Shown in pieces: positions 1 to 8,633 of a stretch of DNA of 64,000 bases. Under the pieces are notes generated by a model. The model was given only the letters and a program-made list of their open reading frames with translations. It searched no databases and was not told where the DNA came from. Position 1 is the stretch's first letter. Each line of letters begins with the position of its first letter. The DNA comes from Arthrobacter sp. Bi83 (GTDB lineage: Bacteria > Actinomycetota > Actinomycetes > Actinomycetales > Micrococcaceae): contig NZ_CAKKLY010000006.1 in NCBI RefSeq assembly GCF_918698095.1, positions 60,024 through 124,023 on the forward strand, read 5' to 3'. The translations under genes and the position numbers were made by a program.

Positions 1-147
1 CCGCCCCGCGCGGGCCGGGCTGCGGAAGGAACCTTCTGCGCCGAAGTGACATTTCGCCGACAGTGTTCCCGAGGCGGATTGCCGCGAAATGCCCATCTCA
101 ACGCCCAGGGCCTGGCTTTCTTCAAGAAAGTCATCTAGGCTCGCCTC

Positions 148-747
148 ATGGCACTCCGCTCGGACTGGTCCCAACGCACCTGCAGCATGGCCCGCGGCCT
201 CGACATTCTCGGCGACCCCTGGGGCATGCTGGTCCTGCGCGAGGTGTTCTTCGGCAACGGCCGCTTCGACTCCATGAAGGAGCGCCTCAGGGTGGCGGAT
301 TCGGTCCTTACCAAGCGGCTCGCCGCCCTCGTCGAGTCCGGGCTGCTGACCAAAAAACCGTATGACGACGGCGGCCGCACCCGCCAGGAGTACGTGCTTA
401 CCCCCAAGGGCGAGGATGCGCTGCCGGTCCTCAACGCCGTGGTGATCTGGGCGGAAAAGCATCTCCCCGCACCGTCCGAAGCTGCCCATATGTACGTGAT
501 CCATTCGCGGTGCGGGCACCGGACCAGCTCGGCGGACACCTGCGTGGAATGCGGTGAGCGGCTCACGGCCGACAACACGAGCTGGCACAGCCTGACGCGC
601 ACCGGAAGGCCGGTACCGCTGGCAACCGCGCCCGATTCCGACCAGGAACCGACAGGGCAGGAGCAAGCAGGGTTCGAGCAAGCAGAGCACGGGCAAGCAG
701 AACCCGCCGCCACGGAAGCAACCGGACAACAAGGGGCCGCAGCATGA
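148..747 (+). CDS. HxlR-family winged-helix transcriptional regulator
   Basis: A 199-residue regulator with an N-terminal HxlR winged helix (about residues 5-110). Visible family features are the ARGLDILGDPWGMLVLRE helix and the DSVLTKRLAALVESGLL recognition region. Cys12 near the N-terminus is where redox-sensing HxlR proteins often carry a reactive cysteine. After the wing there is a CGH...CVECG cluster (about 120-135) that could bind zinc, then a low-complexity Gln/Ala/Glu tail. TAGGCT lies exactly 6 nt before the ATG, so the transcript is probably leaderless. The stop overlaps the next ATG (ATGA), so it is co-translated with the MFS transporter, its likely target. The inducer cannot be told from sequence. 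Confidence 0.85.
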   Translation: MALRSDWSQRTCSMARGLDILGDPWGMLVLREVFFGNGRFDSMKERLRVADSVLTKRLAALVESGLLTKKPYDDGGRTRQEYVLTPKGEDALPVLNAVVIWAEKHLPAPSEAAHMYVIHSRCGHRTSSADTCVECGERLTADNTSWHSLTRTGRPVPLATAPDSDQEPTGQEQAGFEQAEHGQAEPAATEATGQQGAAA

Positions 748-2222
748 GCAGCAACGAAGTGAGCGAAGCCGAAGCCCCGGACGCCAGAACCCAGGAACAC
801 GGAAGCCCCGGGACGCAGCCCGCGACCCCCGGGACGCAGCCCGCGACCCCCGGGACGCAGACCGCAACCCCCGGGACGCCGCGGCGGCGCCGGCTGCACC
901 CGGCCTGGATTGTGGCGTCCGTGGCGTTCCTGGCTCTTGTTGGCGCCGCCGGTTTCCGGGCCGCGCCCGGCGTGCTCATGGTCCCGCTGCAGCAGGAATT
1001 CGGCTGGTCCACCACGGTGCTGTCTGCAGCTGTCAGCATCAACCTGGTCTTGTTCGGCCTCACCGCCCCGTTCGCCGCCGCCCTCATGGAACGGTTCGGG
1101 ATCCGCGCCGTGACGGCCGTGGCGCTCGTCCTGATTGGGGCCGGCAGCGCGCTGACCGTGCTGGTCAGCCAGTCCTGGCAGATCCTGCTGACCTGGGGGC
1201 TGCTGATCGGACTGGGGACCGGCTCCATGGCGCTCGTGTTCGCGGCGACCATCGCCAACACATGGTTCGCCAGGAGCCGCGGGCTGGTGATCGGAATCCT
1301 GACCGCCGGCAGCGCCGCCGGCCAGCTGGTCTTCCTGCCGTTCATGGCCATGCTGGCGCAGGATCCCGGCTGGCGCCAGGCCTCCCTCCTGATCGCGGCC
1401 GGCGCCCTGGCGGTAGTCCCGCTGGTGCTGAAGTTCCTGAAGAACTCGCCGGCCGACGTCGGGGTGTTGCCTTACGGCGCGGAGGCGTCGGTCAGCGACT
1501 CGGAACCGGGGTCCGCCCCTCCGGCCGACGCCGACGCCGTCGCTGTCACTGCGGTCACCGGATCCGCCGCCCAGCCCAGCGGCAACGCGGCTGTCCGCGC
1601 GCTGCAGGTGCTCAAGCGTGCCAGCAAGGTGCGCACATTCTGGGCACTCGTGGCCGGATTCGCCATCTGCGGCGCCACCACCAACGGACTCATCGGGACC
1701 CACTTCATTCCCTCCGCCCACGACCACGGCATGCCGGAGACCACCGCGGCGGGCCTGCTGGCGGTCGTCGGGATTTTCGACATCCTGGGCACCATCGCTT
1801 CCGGGTGGCTGACCGACCGCTTCAACCCGAGGATCCTGCTGGCCGTGTACTACCAGTTCCGCGGGATCGGGCTGCTGGTGCTCCCGCTGCTCCTGAGCGC
1901 TTCGGTCCAGCCCAGCATGATCGTGTTCGTGGTGATCTACGGCCTCGACTGGGTGGCCACCGTGCCGCCCACGGCCGCCATCTGCCGCAAGGTGTTCGGC
2001 GCAGACGGCAGCGTGGTGTTCGGCTGGGTCTTCGCAGCCCACCAGCTCGGCGCCGCAGCGGCAGCCCTGGCCGCAGGGGCGATCCGCGACGCCACGGGCC
2101 AATACACCTACGCGTGGTTTGCCGCTGCCGCGATGTGCACCATTGCCGCGGTCATCAGCGCCACGATGCGCAAGGATGCCGGCAAGGCGCAGCCTGCACC
2201 GGTCGCCGCCGGCGCTGCCTGA
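744..2222 (+). CDS. MFS transporter (oxalate/formate- or monocarboxylate-type)
   Basis: A 492-residue major facilitator with about 12 hydrophobic segments from residue 50 on. It has an FGLTAPFAAALMERFG loop after TM2 and a basic/hydrophilic central loop near residues 250-290, as in monocarboxylate/oxalate-formate type MFS proteins. The first 50 residues are a hydrophilic extension built from PGTQPAT repeats encoded by a 21-bp tandem repeat. The Met start overlaps the stop of the HxlR gene by 4 nt, so the two form one operon. The transporter is in the cytoplasmic membrane; its substrate is not deducible, but pairing with an HxlR regulator suggests efflux or uptake of a small organic compound. 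Confidence 0.8.
   Translation: MSSNEVSEAEAPDARTQEHGSPGTQPATPGTQPATPGTQTATPGTPRRRRLHPAWIVASVAFLALVGAAGFRAAPGVLMVPLQQEFGWSTTVLSAAVSINLVLFGLTAPFAAALMERFGIRAVTAVALVLIGAGSALTVLVSQSWQILLTWGLLIGLGTGSMALVFAATIANTWFARSRGLVIGILTAGSAAGQLVFLPFMAMLAQDPGWRQASLLIAAGALAVVPLVLKFLKNSPADVGVLPYGAEASVSDSEPGSAPPADADAVAVTAVTGSAAQPSGNAAVRALQVLKRASKVRTFWALVAGFAICGATTNGLIGTHFIPSAHDHGMPETTAAGLLAVVGIFDILGTIASGWLTDRFNPRILLAVYYQFRGIGLLVLPLLLSASVQPSMIVFVVIYGLDWVATVPPTAAICRKVFGADGSVVFGWVFAAHQLGAAAAALAAGAIRDATGQYTYAWFAAAAMCTIAAVISATMRKDAGKAQPAPVAAGAA
806..880 (+). repeat. 21-bp in-frame tandem repeat (3.5 units)
   Basis: Three complete 21-bp units (806-826, 827-847, 848-868) and a partial fourth (869-880) encode PGTQPAT-type heptads in the cytosolic N-terminus of the MFS protein. 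Units 1 and 2 are identical; unit 3 differs at two positions. The repeat is in frame, so slippage would change length without breaking the gene. Confidence 0.9.
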
Positions 2223-2393
2223 TACTTTGCGGTCCGCAGCGGCGAGGGCGCCGGAGCAAGCGGCCAGCGGTCAGTAGAATGAGCGGGTGGCGCCTGGTCG
2301 GGCGCGGGTCCTGCGGCACGGCGCAAAACGCGTGCAGCAGGCGCACATACAGGATCCACGCTTCGTCAGGATTGCACATCAGGGGGACACTGA

Positions 2394-3761
2394 ATGGCAC
2401 TGCTCGACGCCCAAGCACAAGGCAGTACGCCCGCTGACGCACAAGACGGAAGGGTCGCCGGCCCGGAGGGGCGCCTGCGCCGTCCTTTGGCCGCGGTGCT
2501 CTCCGCGGAGTTCCTGACGCTGCTCGCGGTGCTGGCCGCCGCCATCTTCATCTCATCGCGGCTCGACGCGTGGGGCGAGAAGGGCCTGGACTTCAGCGTC
2601 TACTGGCACGGCGGCAAGGTCCTGAACGAAGCCGGCCTCGCGCCGTCGGGCCTCTACCGTCTGACACTGGAATGGGCAGGTGGTCCGCAACTTCCGTTCA
2701 CCTATCCGCCGTTCGCGGCGCTCCTCTTCAGCCTGCTGGCCAGGCTGCCGCAGGAAACGGCCCTCTTGCTCTTCAACGCCGCCGGGGTGGCCGTCGCCGC
2801 ATGGGTGGCGGCGCGCGGAGTCCGCTACTGGAACGCCAAGTCCGACTGGCGCAGCACCTTTGCCTCCGCCACGCTGCCCTCGCTGCTCAACCGCCTGGGC
2901 GCGGTTGTGCTGCTCTTGGCTGTTCTCAACCTGGGCCCGTGGCGCGAGACCCTGGCCTTCGGCCAGATCAACATCCTCCTGATGGGGATGATGGCGGCAG
3001 ACCTCCTGGCCCGCAACCCGCGCTGGAGCCGAGGCCTGCCCGGCAGCGGCTTCCTGGTGGGCGTGGCGGCCGGAATCAAGCTGACACCCCTGGTGTTCGG
3101 CCTGTACTTCCTGGTGCGCAGGGACTGGCGCGGGCTGCTGAACATGGGCGCCGGCTTCGCCTCCACCGTGCTGTTGGGCTGGCTCATCAGACCCGCAGAG
3201 TCCCTGCAATTCTGGCTTGACATCATTCCGGACACCTCCCGGATCGGCGGGGCAGGCTACGTGGACAACCTGTCTATTAAAGGGGCGCTGCTGCACTTCG
3301 GTGTTCCTGCTGCCGGAGTCACTCTCCCCTGGCTGGTCCTGAGTCTCCTGGTGGTGGCCCTCGGCGCGGCCGTCATCAAGTCCGCCAGCGACCAAGGCTC
3401 CAGGGTGGTGGCCATTTCCGCCACGGCCCTCACCATGCTGCTCGTCAGTCCCGTTTCGTGGTCCCACCACTGGGTCTGGATAGCGGCGGTGCTGCCTGCA
3501 TTTGCCTGGACCCTGCGCGAGACTCCTCACCGTCATCGGCTGATGCGCTGGCTCATGGGAGTAGTCCTCGGGGTTTCAACCATTGTGTTCCTCTTCTCGC
3601 CCAAGACCATCGGCACCGCGTTCGGGGCAGGGAACCTCAACATCCAGACGCCCGGGCTGTGGATCATGGCCTCCAGCGCAGGCGTGTTCTGTGCCGTGGC
3701 CATCATGGCCTGCTGGCTCGTGGTGCTGCGGCGGGGCAAAGTGGCGGAGCTGCCGGCATGA
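2394..3761 (+). CDS. GT87-family (DUF2029) polyprenyl-phosphate mannosyltransferase-like membrane protein
   Basis: A 455-residue polytopic protein with about 10-11 membrane spans. The first extracytoplasmic loop carries DFSVYWHGGKVL and the FTYPPFAALLF motif typical of GT87 enzymes, which transfer mannose from polyprenyl-phosphate-mannose to glycolipids or glycoproteins outside the membrane. A mid-protein GFLVGVAAGIKLTP segment is also characteristic. TAGAAT at 2275-2280 is a likely -10 box, giving an untranslated leader of roughly 105 nt. GTG at 2287 sits 6 nt behind that box but in another frame. The stop overlaps the next gene (ATGA). Acceptor unknown. Confidence 0.8.
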   Translation: MALLDAQAQGSTPADAQDGRVAGPEGRLRRPLAAVLSAEFLTLLAVLAAAIFISSRLDAWGEKGLDFSVYWHGGKVLNEAGLAPSGLYRLTLEWAGGPQLPFTYPPFAALLFSLLARLPQETALLLFNAAGVAVAAWVAARGVRYWNAKSDWRSTFASATLPSLLNRLGAVVLLLAVLNLGPWRETLAFGQINILLMGMMAADLLARNPRWSRGLPGSGFLVGVAAGIKLTPLVFGLYFLVRRDWRGLLNMGAGFASTVLLGWLIRPAESLQFWLDIIPDTSRIGGAGYVDNLSIKGALLHFGVPAAGVTLPWLVLSLLVVALGAAVIKSASDQGSRVVAISATALTMLLVSPVSWSHHWVWIAAVLPAFAWTLRETPHRHRLMRWLMGVVLGVSTIVFLFSPKTIGTAFGAGNLNIQTPGLWIMASSAGVFCAVAIMACWLVVLRRGKVAELPA

Positions 3762-4549
3762 GCCTTGAACCCGACCACGCGGAACTCCAGGCGGTTGAAC
3801 CCCAGCGCAAAACGGCCCTCGTCACCGGCACCGGCCGGCTGGCCGGGATCGGCGCCGGGATCGCCCGGCAGTTGGCTGCCGACGGCTGGGACCTGGTCCT
3901 GACCTACTGGCAGGAGTACGACGCCCGCATGCCCTGGGGAATCCAGCCTGACGACGTCGAACAGCTCACCGCCGAGCTGGAAGCCATCGGTGCCCGGGTG
4001 CTGGCACTGCCCGCCGATTTCCAGGATCCGCAGGCCGTGGACAGGCTGATGGCCGGCATCGCGGAACAGACGGGCACGCTCCACGGATTGGTGCTGAGCC
4101 ACGCGGAGTCCGTTGATTCGGGCGTCCTGGACACCACGCTGGAAAGCTTTGAGCGTCACTTCGCCGTGAACACGCGCGCCAGCTGGCAGCTGATCGCTGC
4201 ATTCGCCCGGCAGGCAGCCGACGACGGCGGTGCGATCGTCGCGCTGACCAGCGACCACACAGCGTTCAACCTGCCGTACGGGGCGTCCAAGGGGGCGCTG
4301 GACCGGATCGTCATTGCCTCCGCCCGGGAACTGGGCCCGCTGGGCATCACGGCGAACGTGCTGAACCCGGGGCCGGTGGACACCGGCTGGATGGACGGGG
4401 AGCTTCGGGAGGAACTGTCCCGTCGCCAGCCCGGTGGCCGGCTTGGGACTCCGGCGGATGTAGCGGGCACCGTCGCCTTCCTGCTGTCCCCGGCGGGACG
4501 CTGGGTGTCGGGCCAGCTGATCAAAGCCGACGGCGGCTTCTCGGCCTGA
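3758..4549 (+). CDS. SDR-family oxidoreductase
   Basis: A 263-residue classical short-chain dehydrogenase/reductase. The start is the ATG that overlaps the GT87 stop. The Rossmann glycine motif reads TGTGRLAGIG (about 23-32), the active site is YGASK (about 175-179), followed by NVLNPGPVDTGWM and a C-terminal VSGQLIKADGGFSA as in many bacterial SDRs. The catalytic Ser position reads ALTSDHTAF, so the Ser/Tyr/Lys triad can be placed. It uses NAD(P)(H); the substrate is not predictable. Coupling to the GT87 gene suggests a shared transcript. Confidence 0.85.
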   Translation: MSLEPDHAELQAVEPQRKTALVTGTGRLAGIGAGIARQLAADGWDLVLTYWQEYDARMPWGIQPDDVEQLTAELEAIGARVLALPADFQDPQAVDRLMAGIAEQTGTLHGLVLSHAESVDSGVLDTTLESFERHFAVNTRASWQLIAAFARQAADDGGAIVALTSDHTAFNLPYGASKGALDRIVIASARELGPLGITANVLNPGPVDTGWMDGELREELSRRQPGGRLGTPADVAGTVAFLLSPAGRWVSGQLIKADGGFSA

Positions 4550-4569
4550 GTGCTTTAGCGCGCGTCGGT

Positions 4570-4605
4570 GTTGAGCTTGTCGAAACCGGTTTCGACAAGC
4601 TCAAC
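4570..4605. terminator. 36-bp perfect palindrome between convergent genes
   Basis: Bases 4570-4587 are the exact reverse complement of 4588-4605 (arm GTTGAGCTTGTCGAAACC, no loop). It sits in the 77-bp space between the convergent SDR and acyl-CoA dehydrogenase genes, where it could end both transcripts. There is no T-run, and the perfect palindrome also fits a dispersed intergenic repeat. Confidence 0.7.
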
Positions 4606-4626
4606 CAGCGGCTCCTGCCAACCTCG

Positions 4627-5847
4627 TCACCGGAAGGCGGACAGCCCGGTGATGTGCTGTCCGATGATCAGGGTATGGACCTCGTCCGTTCCCTCGTACG
4701 TGCGGACGGACTCCAGGTTCGCAGCGTGCCGCAGCGGCGAGTAGTCCAGGGTGATCCCGTTGCCGCCCAGAATGGTCCGTGCCTCGCGGGCGATCCTGAT
4801 GGCCTCACGGACGTTGTTCAGCTTGGCCAGCGAAATCTGTTCGGGACGGAGCCTGCCGGAATCCTTGAGACGGCCCAGGTGCAGCGCAAGCATGGTGCCC
4901 TTCTGGATTTCCAGCAGCATGTTCACCAGCTTCTCCTGGGTGAGCTGGTAACCGGAGAGCGGCCGGCCGAACTGCATCCGTTCCATCGAGTAGTTCAGGG
5001 CCGCCTCGTAGGAGTCACGGGCGGCGCCCATCGCGCCCCAGGCTATGCCGTAGCGGGCCTCGTTGAGGCAGGAAAACGGCCCGCTGAGTCCGACCGCGCC
5101 CGGCAGCAGGGCCTCGGGTCCCAGCCGGACGCCGTCGAACACTACATCGCACTGGACGGAGGCGCGCATGGAAAGTTTCCTGCCGATCGGCGCGGCGGTG
5201 ACTCCCGCAGTGCCGGCCGGCACGAGGAAGCCGCGGACGCCGTCGTCGGTCCTGGCCCACACCACCATGACGTCGGCGATGGAGGCGAGCCCGATCCAGC
5301 GCTTGGCGCCGTCCAGGATCCAGGCGGCGTCCTCCCCGGTGCCGTCCTGCCTGGCCGTGGTGGTCATGGACGACGGATCAGAACCCGCGGACGGCTCGGT
5401 CAGCGCGAAGCAGCCGATTACCTCGCCGGCGGCCATGCGGGGGAGCCACTCCTGTTTCTGGTCCTCGGAGCCCCATTTGTGGATGGCGGTCATGGCCAGC
5501 GAGCCCTGCACCGAGACGAAGGTGCGGATCCCGGAGTCGCCGGCCTCCAGTTCCATGGCGGCCAGGCCGTATTCCACCGCGGAGCGGCCAGGGCAGCCGT
5601 AGCCCTCCAGGTGCATGCCCAGCACACCCAGTTCGCCCAGTTGTGCGGGGAGGTGCTGGGGAAAGACGCCGCGGTCATACCAGTCGGCGATGTCCGGGCG
5701 GATCTGTTGGTCGGTGAAGTCGCGGATCCGCTGCCGGAGGGCGAGCTCGTCATGGCTCAGCAGCGAATCCAGCGCCAGTACATCAGAGGGATCGGGGAGA
5801 CCGTACTCGGCCGTGGCTGCAGCGGGATCAAGGGCGTCGTTGCTCAT
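4627..5847 (-). CDS. gcdH: acyl-CoA dehydrogenase, glutaryl-CoA dehydrogenase type
   Basis: A 406-residue FAD-dependent acyl-CoA dehydrogenase. ALTEPSAGSDPSSM (about 153-166) is the flavin/substrate signature. The C-terminus reads RTYEGTDEVHTLIIGQHITG, which matches the glutaryl-CoA dehydrogenase ending and contains the catalytic Glu of YEGT. The family oxidatively decarboxylates glutaryl-CoA to crotonyl-CoA in lysine/tryptophan breakdown and passes electrons to ETF. TAGGAT lies 6 nt before the ATG, indicating a leaderless mRNA. It stands alone, so the exact substrate among short-chain acyl-CoAs is inferred. Confidence 0.85.
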   Translation of the reverse strand: MSNDALDPAAATAEYGLPDPSDVLALDSLLSHDELALRQRIRDFTDQQIRPDIADWYDRGVFPQHLPAQLGELGVLGMHLEGYGCPGRSAVEYGLAAMELEAGDSGIRTFVSVQGSLAMTAIHKWGSEDQKQEWLPRMAAGEVIGCFALTEPSAGSDPSSMTTTARQDGTGEDAAWILDGAKRWIGLASIADVMVVWARTDDGVRGFLVPAGTAGVTAAPIGRKLSMRASVQCDVVFDGVRLGPEALLPGAVGLSGPFSCLNEARYGIAWGAMGAARDSYEAALNYSMERMQFGRPLSGYQLTQEKLVNMLLEIQKGTMLALHLGRLKDSGRLRPEQISLAKLNNVREAIRIAREARTILGGNGITLDYSPLRHAANLESVRTYEGTDEVHTLIIGQHITGLSAFR

Positions 5848-5884
5848 GCCAGCATCCTACGGGCTGGCGCCACCCTGGCTGGGG

Positions 5885-7411
5885 CTATTGACTGGCAGAG
5901 ACCTGCTGCCTGCCCAGGAAGTAGTTCCGCGTGGACGGCAGGAACCGGCACACCACGGCCAGCACCACTCCCAGGGCGAGCAGCACCACGCCGCTGACGA
6001 ACGCCCCGCCGACGCCGAAGATCTGGCTGTCCCCGTAGGCCGGGTCCCACATTTGTGCCGCGGAGACGAAGAAGGCTGCCGTGAGCAGCACGGCGCCGAT
6101 CAGCGGCAGGATCGCGCGAAACCACAGATTGCGGGCAGAATTGCGGAGGGTGCGCCGGAAGTACCAGACGCACGCGAAGCCGGTCAGGGCATAGTAGAAC
6201 GCGATGAACAGGCTGATGGAGCTGATCGAATCGGAGAGCAGGTTCTCGCTGAGGAAGCTCATGGCAACGTAGTAGACAACCGCCGCTGCTCCCATCACCT
6301 GGGTGGAGAAACCGGGCGTCTGATTCCTGGCGTGGACCGCGCCGAATTTGGGCGGCAACGCGCCGTGGACACCCATGGAGAGGGTGCCGCGTGCTGTCGG
6401 GAGGATGGTGGTCTGCGTCGAGGAGAGCACGGAGGCCAGGACGGCGACGACGATCAGCCAGCCCCACGGGCCAAGGACCACGTCCTTCATGGCAAGGAAG
6501 ACGTCGCTCTGGTTCTCACTGTTGCCGAGGCCGATCCCTTCGGACCCCACGGTGGCGTACATCATCACCAGGAGCGCCATGGACACGTAGATGGCCACCA
6601 GGACGAAGGCCGAGATGACGGCGCCGCGGCCCGGAGTGGTGGACGGGTTCTCCGTTTCCTCGTTCACCGCAAGGCAGGTGTCCCACCCCCAGTAGATGAA
6701 CAGGGCCAGAAGGGAGCCGTGGACCACCGCGCCCGGATCAGCGAAGGCGCCCGCGGGATTGAACCACTCGATATCGAACGGCTGTATGGCTGTGGCGCTG
6801 GTGGATGCCCCGCCCGCGATCCTGAAAATGATGGCCACCGCAAAGATGCCCAGCGAGATGTACTGCACGTAGGTCAGGACGCGCTGCACATGCTCGCCCA
6901 GCCGGATCCCGCGGTAGTTCACCAGAGTCATGAAGGCGATGAACATAACTCCCGTAGCCGTGACCAGCAGGCTGTTCTCCGCAAGGGAACCGTCGCCCAC
7001 CAGCAGCCACAGGTACTGCCCGGCCACCTGCGCCAGATTGGCCAGGACCACGATGCCGGCGAGCGCAACACCCCAGCCGCCCAGCCAGCCTGCCCACGGA
7101 CCGAAGGCGTTGCGGGCCCAGATGAAGGTGGTGCCGCAGTCCGGCATGGCACTGTTGAGCTCGCGGAACGCGTACGCGATGAACAGCACGGGAATGAAGC
7201 CCAAGACCAGGACCAGTGCGGTGTAGTTCCCGTTCACAGCCGCAATCAGCCCCAAGGTGGCGGCGAGCGAATAGACCGGCGCGGTCGAGGCCAGGCCCAG
7301 CATGACGGAGTCGCCGAGGTCCAGGATCCCGGCGCGCAGCCCCTTGCCGGGAACCGCGCCAGGCGGCCGGTTTCCGGCGCCGCCGCCCGCCGTCGTGGTT
7401 CCGGTGCTCAT
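5885..7411 (-). CDS. APC-superfamily amino acid permease
   Basis: A 508-residue permease with about 12 transmembrane segments. The ATG at 7411 overlaps the stop of the upstream ligase gene (ATGA), which fixes the start. The first membrane segment reads SVMLGLASTAPVYSLAATLG, the usual APC start with an unwound TM1 motif. FIYWGWDTCLAVNEETENP in mid-protein matches the TM6 to loop region of this family. Substrates are probably amino acids, amines or peptide-like compounds. As third gene of an operon with a glutathionylspermidine-synthase-like ligase, an amine or thiol-conjugate substrate is plausible but unproven. Confidence 0.85.
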   Translation of the reverse strand: MSTGTTTAGGGAGNRPPGAVPGKGLRAGILDLGDSVMLGLASTAPVYSLAATLGLIAAVNGNYTALVLVLGFIPVLFIAYAFRELNSAMPDCGTTFIWARNAFGPWAGWLGGWGVALAGIVVLANLAQVAGQYLWLLVGDGSLAENSLLVTATGVMFIAFMTLVNYRGIRLGEHVQRVLTYVQYISLGIFAVAIIFRIAGGASTSATAIQPFDIEWFNPAGAFADPGAVVHGSLLALFIYWGWDTCLAVNEETENPSTTPGRGAVISAFVLVAIYVSMALLVMMYATVGSEGIGLGNSENQSDVFLAMKDVVLGPWGWLIVVAVLASVLSSTQTTILPTARGTLSMGVHGALPPKFGAVHARNQTPGFSTQVMGAAAVVYYVAMSFLSENLLSDSISSISLFIAFYYALTGFACVWYFRRTLRNSARNLWFRAILPLIGAVLLTAAFFVSAAQMWDPAYGDSQIFGVGGAFVSGVVLLALGVVLAVVCRFLPSTRNYFLGRQQVSASQ

Positions 7412-8631
7412 AGTGCGATACCTGCCTTGCTGGAGTTGGCCGCGGAGTGGGCCTGGATGGAGAGGGGCGCCGGTGCGTCGATGGTGTTTGGCACGAAGCG
7501 GCAGAAGTAGTCGGTGATGGGGCCGTCCGATTCGCGGATGCCGCAGCCGACGGACTCGCCGTCCACCACCCACAGGCCAAGGACGGGGTGGTTGCCGTCA
7601 AAGTCGGGCAGCCGGTGGAACTGCTGGTAGCACCAGCCCTCGCGGCCATAGCCGCCGGGCTGCTCCAGGCTGATGCCCTCGGCGTGGATCCTGATGTTGT
7701 CGCCCTCCCGCCCGTGCAGCGGCTTGGCCACCCACTCCTTCAGGGGCCCGGGCCCGTCGAGGTAGGCCGGCAGCAGGTTCGGGTGTCCGGGGTAGAGGTG
7801 CCAAAGGGCAGCGAGCAGCGCCTTGTTCGAAAGAAGCATCTTCCAGGCCGGCTCCACCCAGCGCGGATTGTGGGCACGCTCGAGCAGGCGGTGGCCGAAG
7901 GGCTCCTTCATCATCAGCTCCCAGGGGTAGAGCTTGAAGATGGTGCTGATCATGAAGTTGTCCAGGTCCACAAAGCGTTTCAGGTTGGGGTCCCAGCCGA
8001 TGTCTGACATGTTGATGCCGATGGTGGTCCAGCCCGCCTGGCTGGCGACGTCACGCATGTACGCGGCGGTCATCCAGTCCTCCCCGGATTCCTCCGCCTC
8101 CGAGTGGGCGATGTGCAGGGTGCTCATGCCGGTCCGGTACTGAAGCTTCTTCCACTGCCGGATGAGGGCCTCGTGGATGCCGTTCCACTGGTCCTTGTCC
8201 GGAAACACGTCCTGCAGCCAGAACCATTGGGCCACGGCAGCCTCGATCAGGCCCGTGGGCGTGTCGGCGTTGTACTCGAGCATCTTGGCGGCGCCGCCCT
8301 GGCCGTCGTAGATGAAATCGAAGCGGCCGTAGATGTCCATGTCCCCGGCCTGCAGCGATTCGGCCGCCAGTTCCAGCCCCTGCTGGCCGATGCCTATGGG
8401 TCCCATGGCTCCGGTGGCCAGGAACTTTGCGGCCTCAAGGCACATCCCGTGCATGTCCTCCGCGGTCTGCTCCAGGGCCTCCACCTCGTCCATGGTGAAT
8501 TCGTAGTAGGCGGACTCGTTCCAATACTCGATTTTCTTGCCGTCCGGCATGGTGGTGGTCGAGAAAACCAGGCCCTGCTCTTCGATTTTCTGTTTCCAGT
8601 CCGGCCGGGGCGTTGCGAAAAGTCTCTTCAC
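7408..8631 (-). CDS. glutathionylspermidine synthase family ATP-grasp ligase (YgiC-like)
   Basis: A 407-residue protein of the glutathionylspermidine synthase C-terminal fold. Motifs seen are GRFDFIYDG, KMLEYNADTPTGLIEAA (ATP-grasp/substrate region), a WELMMKEPFG stretch, and VAKPLHGREGDNIRI for nucleotide binding. The start is GTG at 8631, just after the stop of the YgiB-like gene. The family ligates a carboxylate to an amine using ATP. It lacks the N-terminal amidase domain of bifunctional E. coli Gss and resembles stand-alone YgiC. The window also encodes mycothiol synthase, so glutathione may not be the natural substrate. Confidence 0.8.
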   Translation of the reverse strand: MKRLFATPRPDWKQKIEEQGLVFSTTTMPDGKKIEYWNESAYYEFTMDEVEALEQTAEDMHGMCLEAAKFLATGAMGPIGIGQQGLELAAESLQAGDMDIYGRFDFIYDGQGGAAKMLEYNADTPTGLIEAAVAQWFWLQDVFPDKDQWNGIHEALIRQWKKLQYRTGMSTLHIAHSEAEESGEDWMTAAYMRDVASQAGWTTIGINMSDIGWDPNLKRFVDLDNFMISTIFKLYPWELMMKEPFGHRLLERAHNPRWVEPAWKMLLSNKALLAALWHLYPGHPNLLPAYLDGPGPLKEWVAKPLHGREGDNIRIHAEGISLEQPGGYGREGWCYQQFHRLPDFDGNHPVLGLWVVDGESVGCGIRESDGPITDYFCRFVPNTIDAPAPLSIQAHSAANSSKAGIAL

Positions 8632-8633
8632 CC

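Noticed and set aside
135..2102. 655-codon open frame on the minus strand opposite the HxlR and MFS genes
   Set aside because: Antisense shadow caused by high GC; composition is Gly/Arg/His-rich with no motif, and the plus-strand genes are clear families.
2287..2517. Leaderless small ORF (GTG 6 nt behind TAGAAT) upstream of the GT87 gene
   Set aside because: The spacing fits, but the frame runs into the GT87 gene with shadow-like Arg/His composition. The box more likely marks the GT87 transcript start.
5615..7510. 631-codon plus-strand frame across the acyl-CoA dehydrogenase and permease genes
   Set aside because: Shadow frame; low-complexity Arg/Gly/Asp/His composition and real genes on the other strand.
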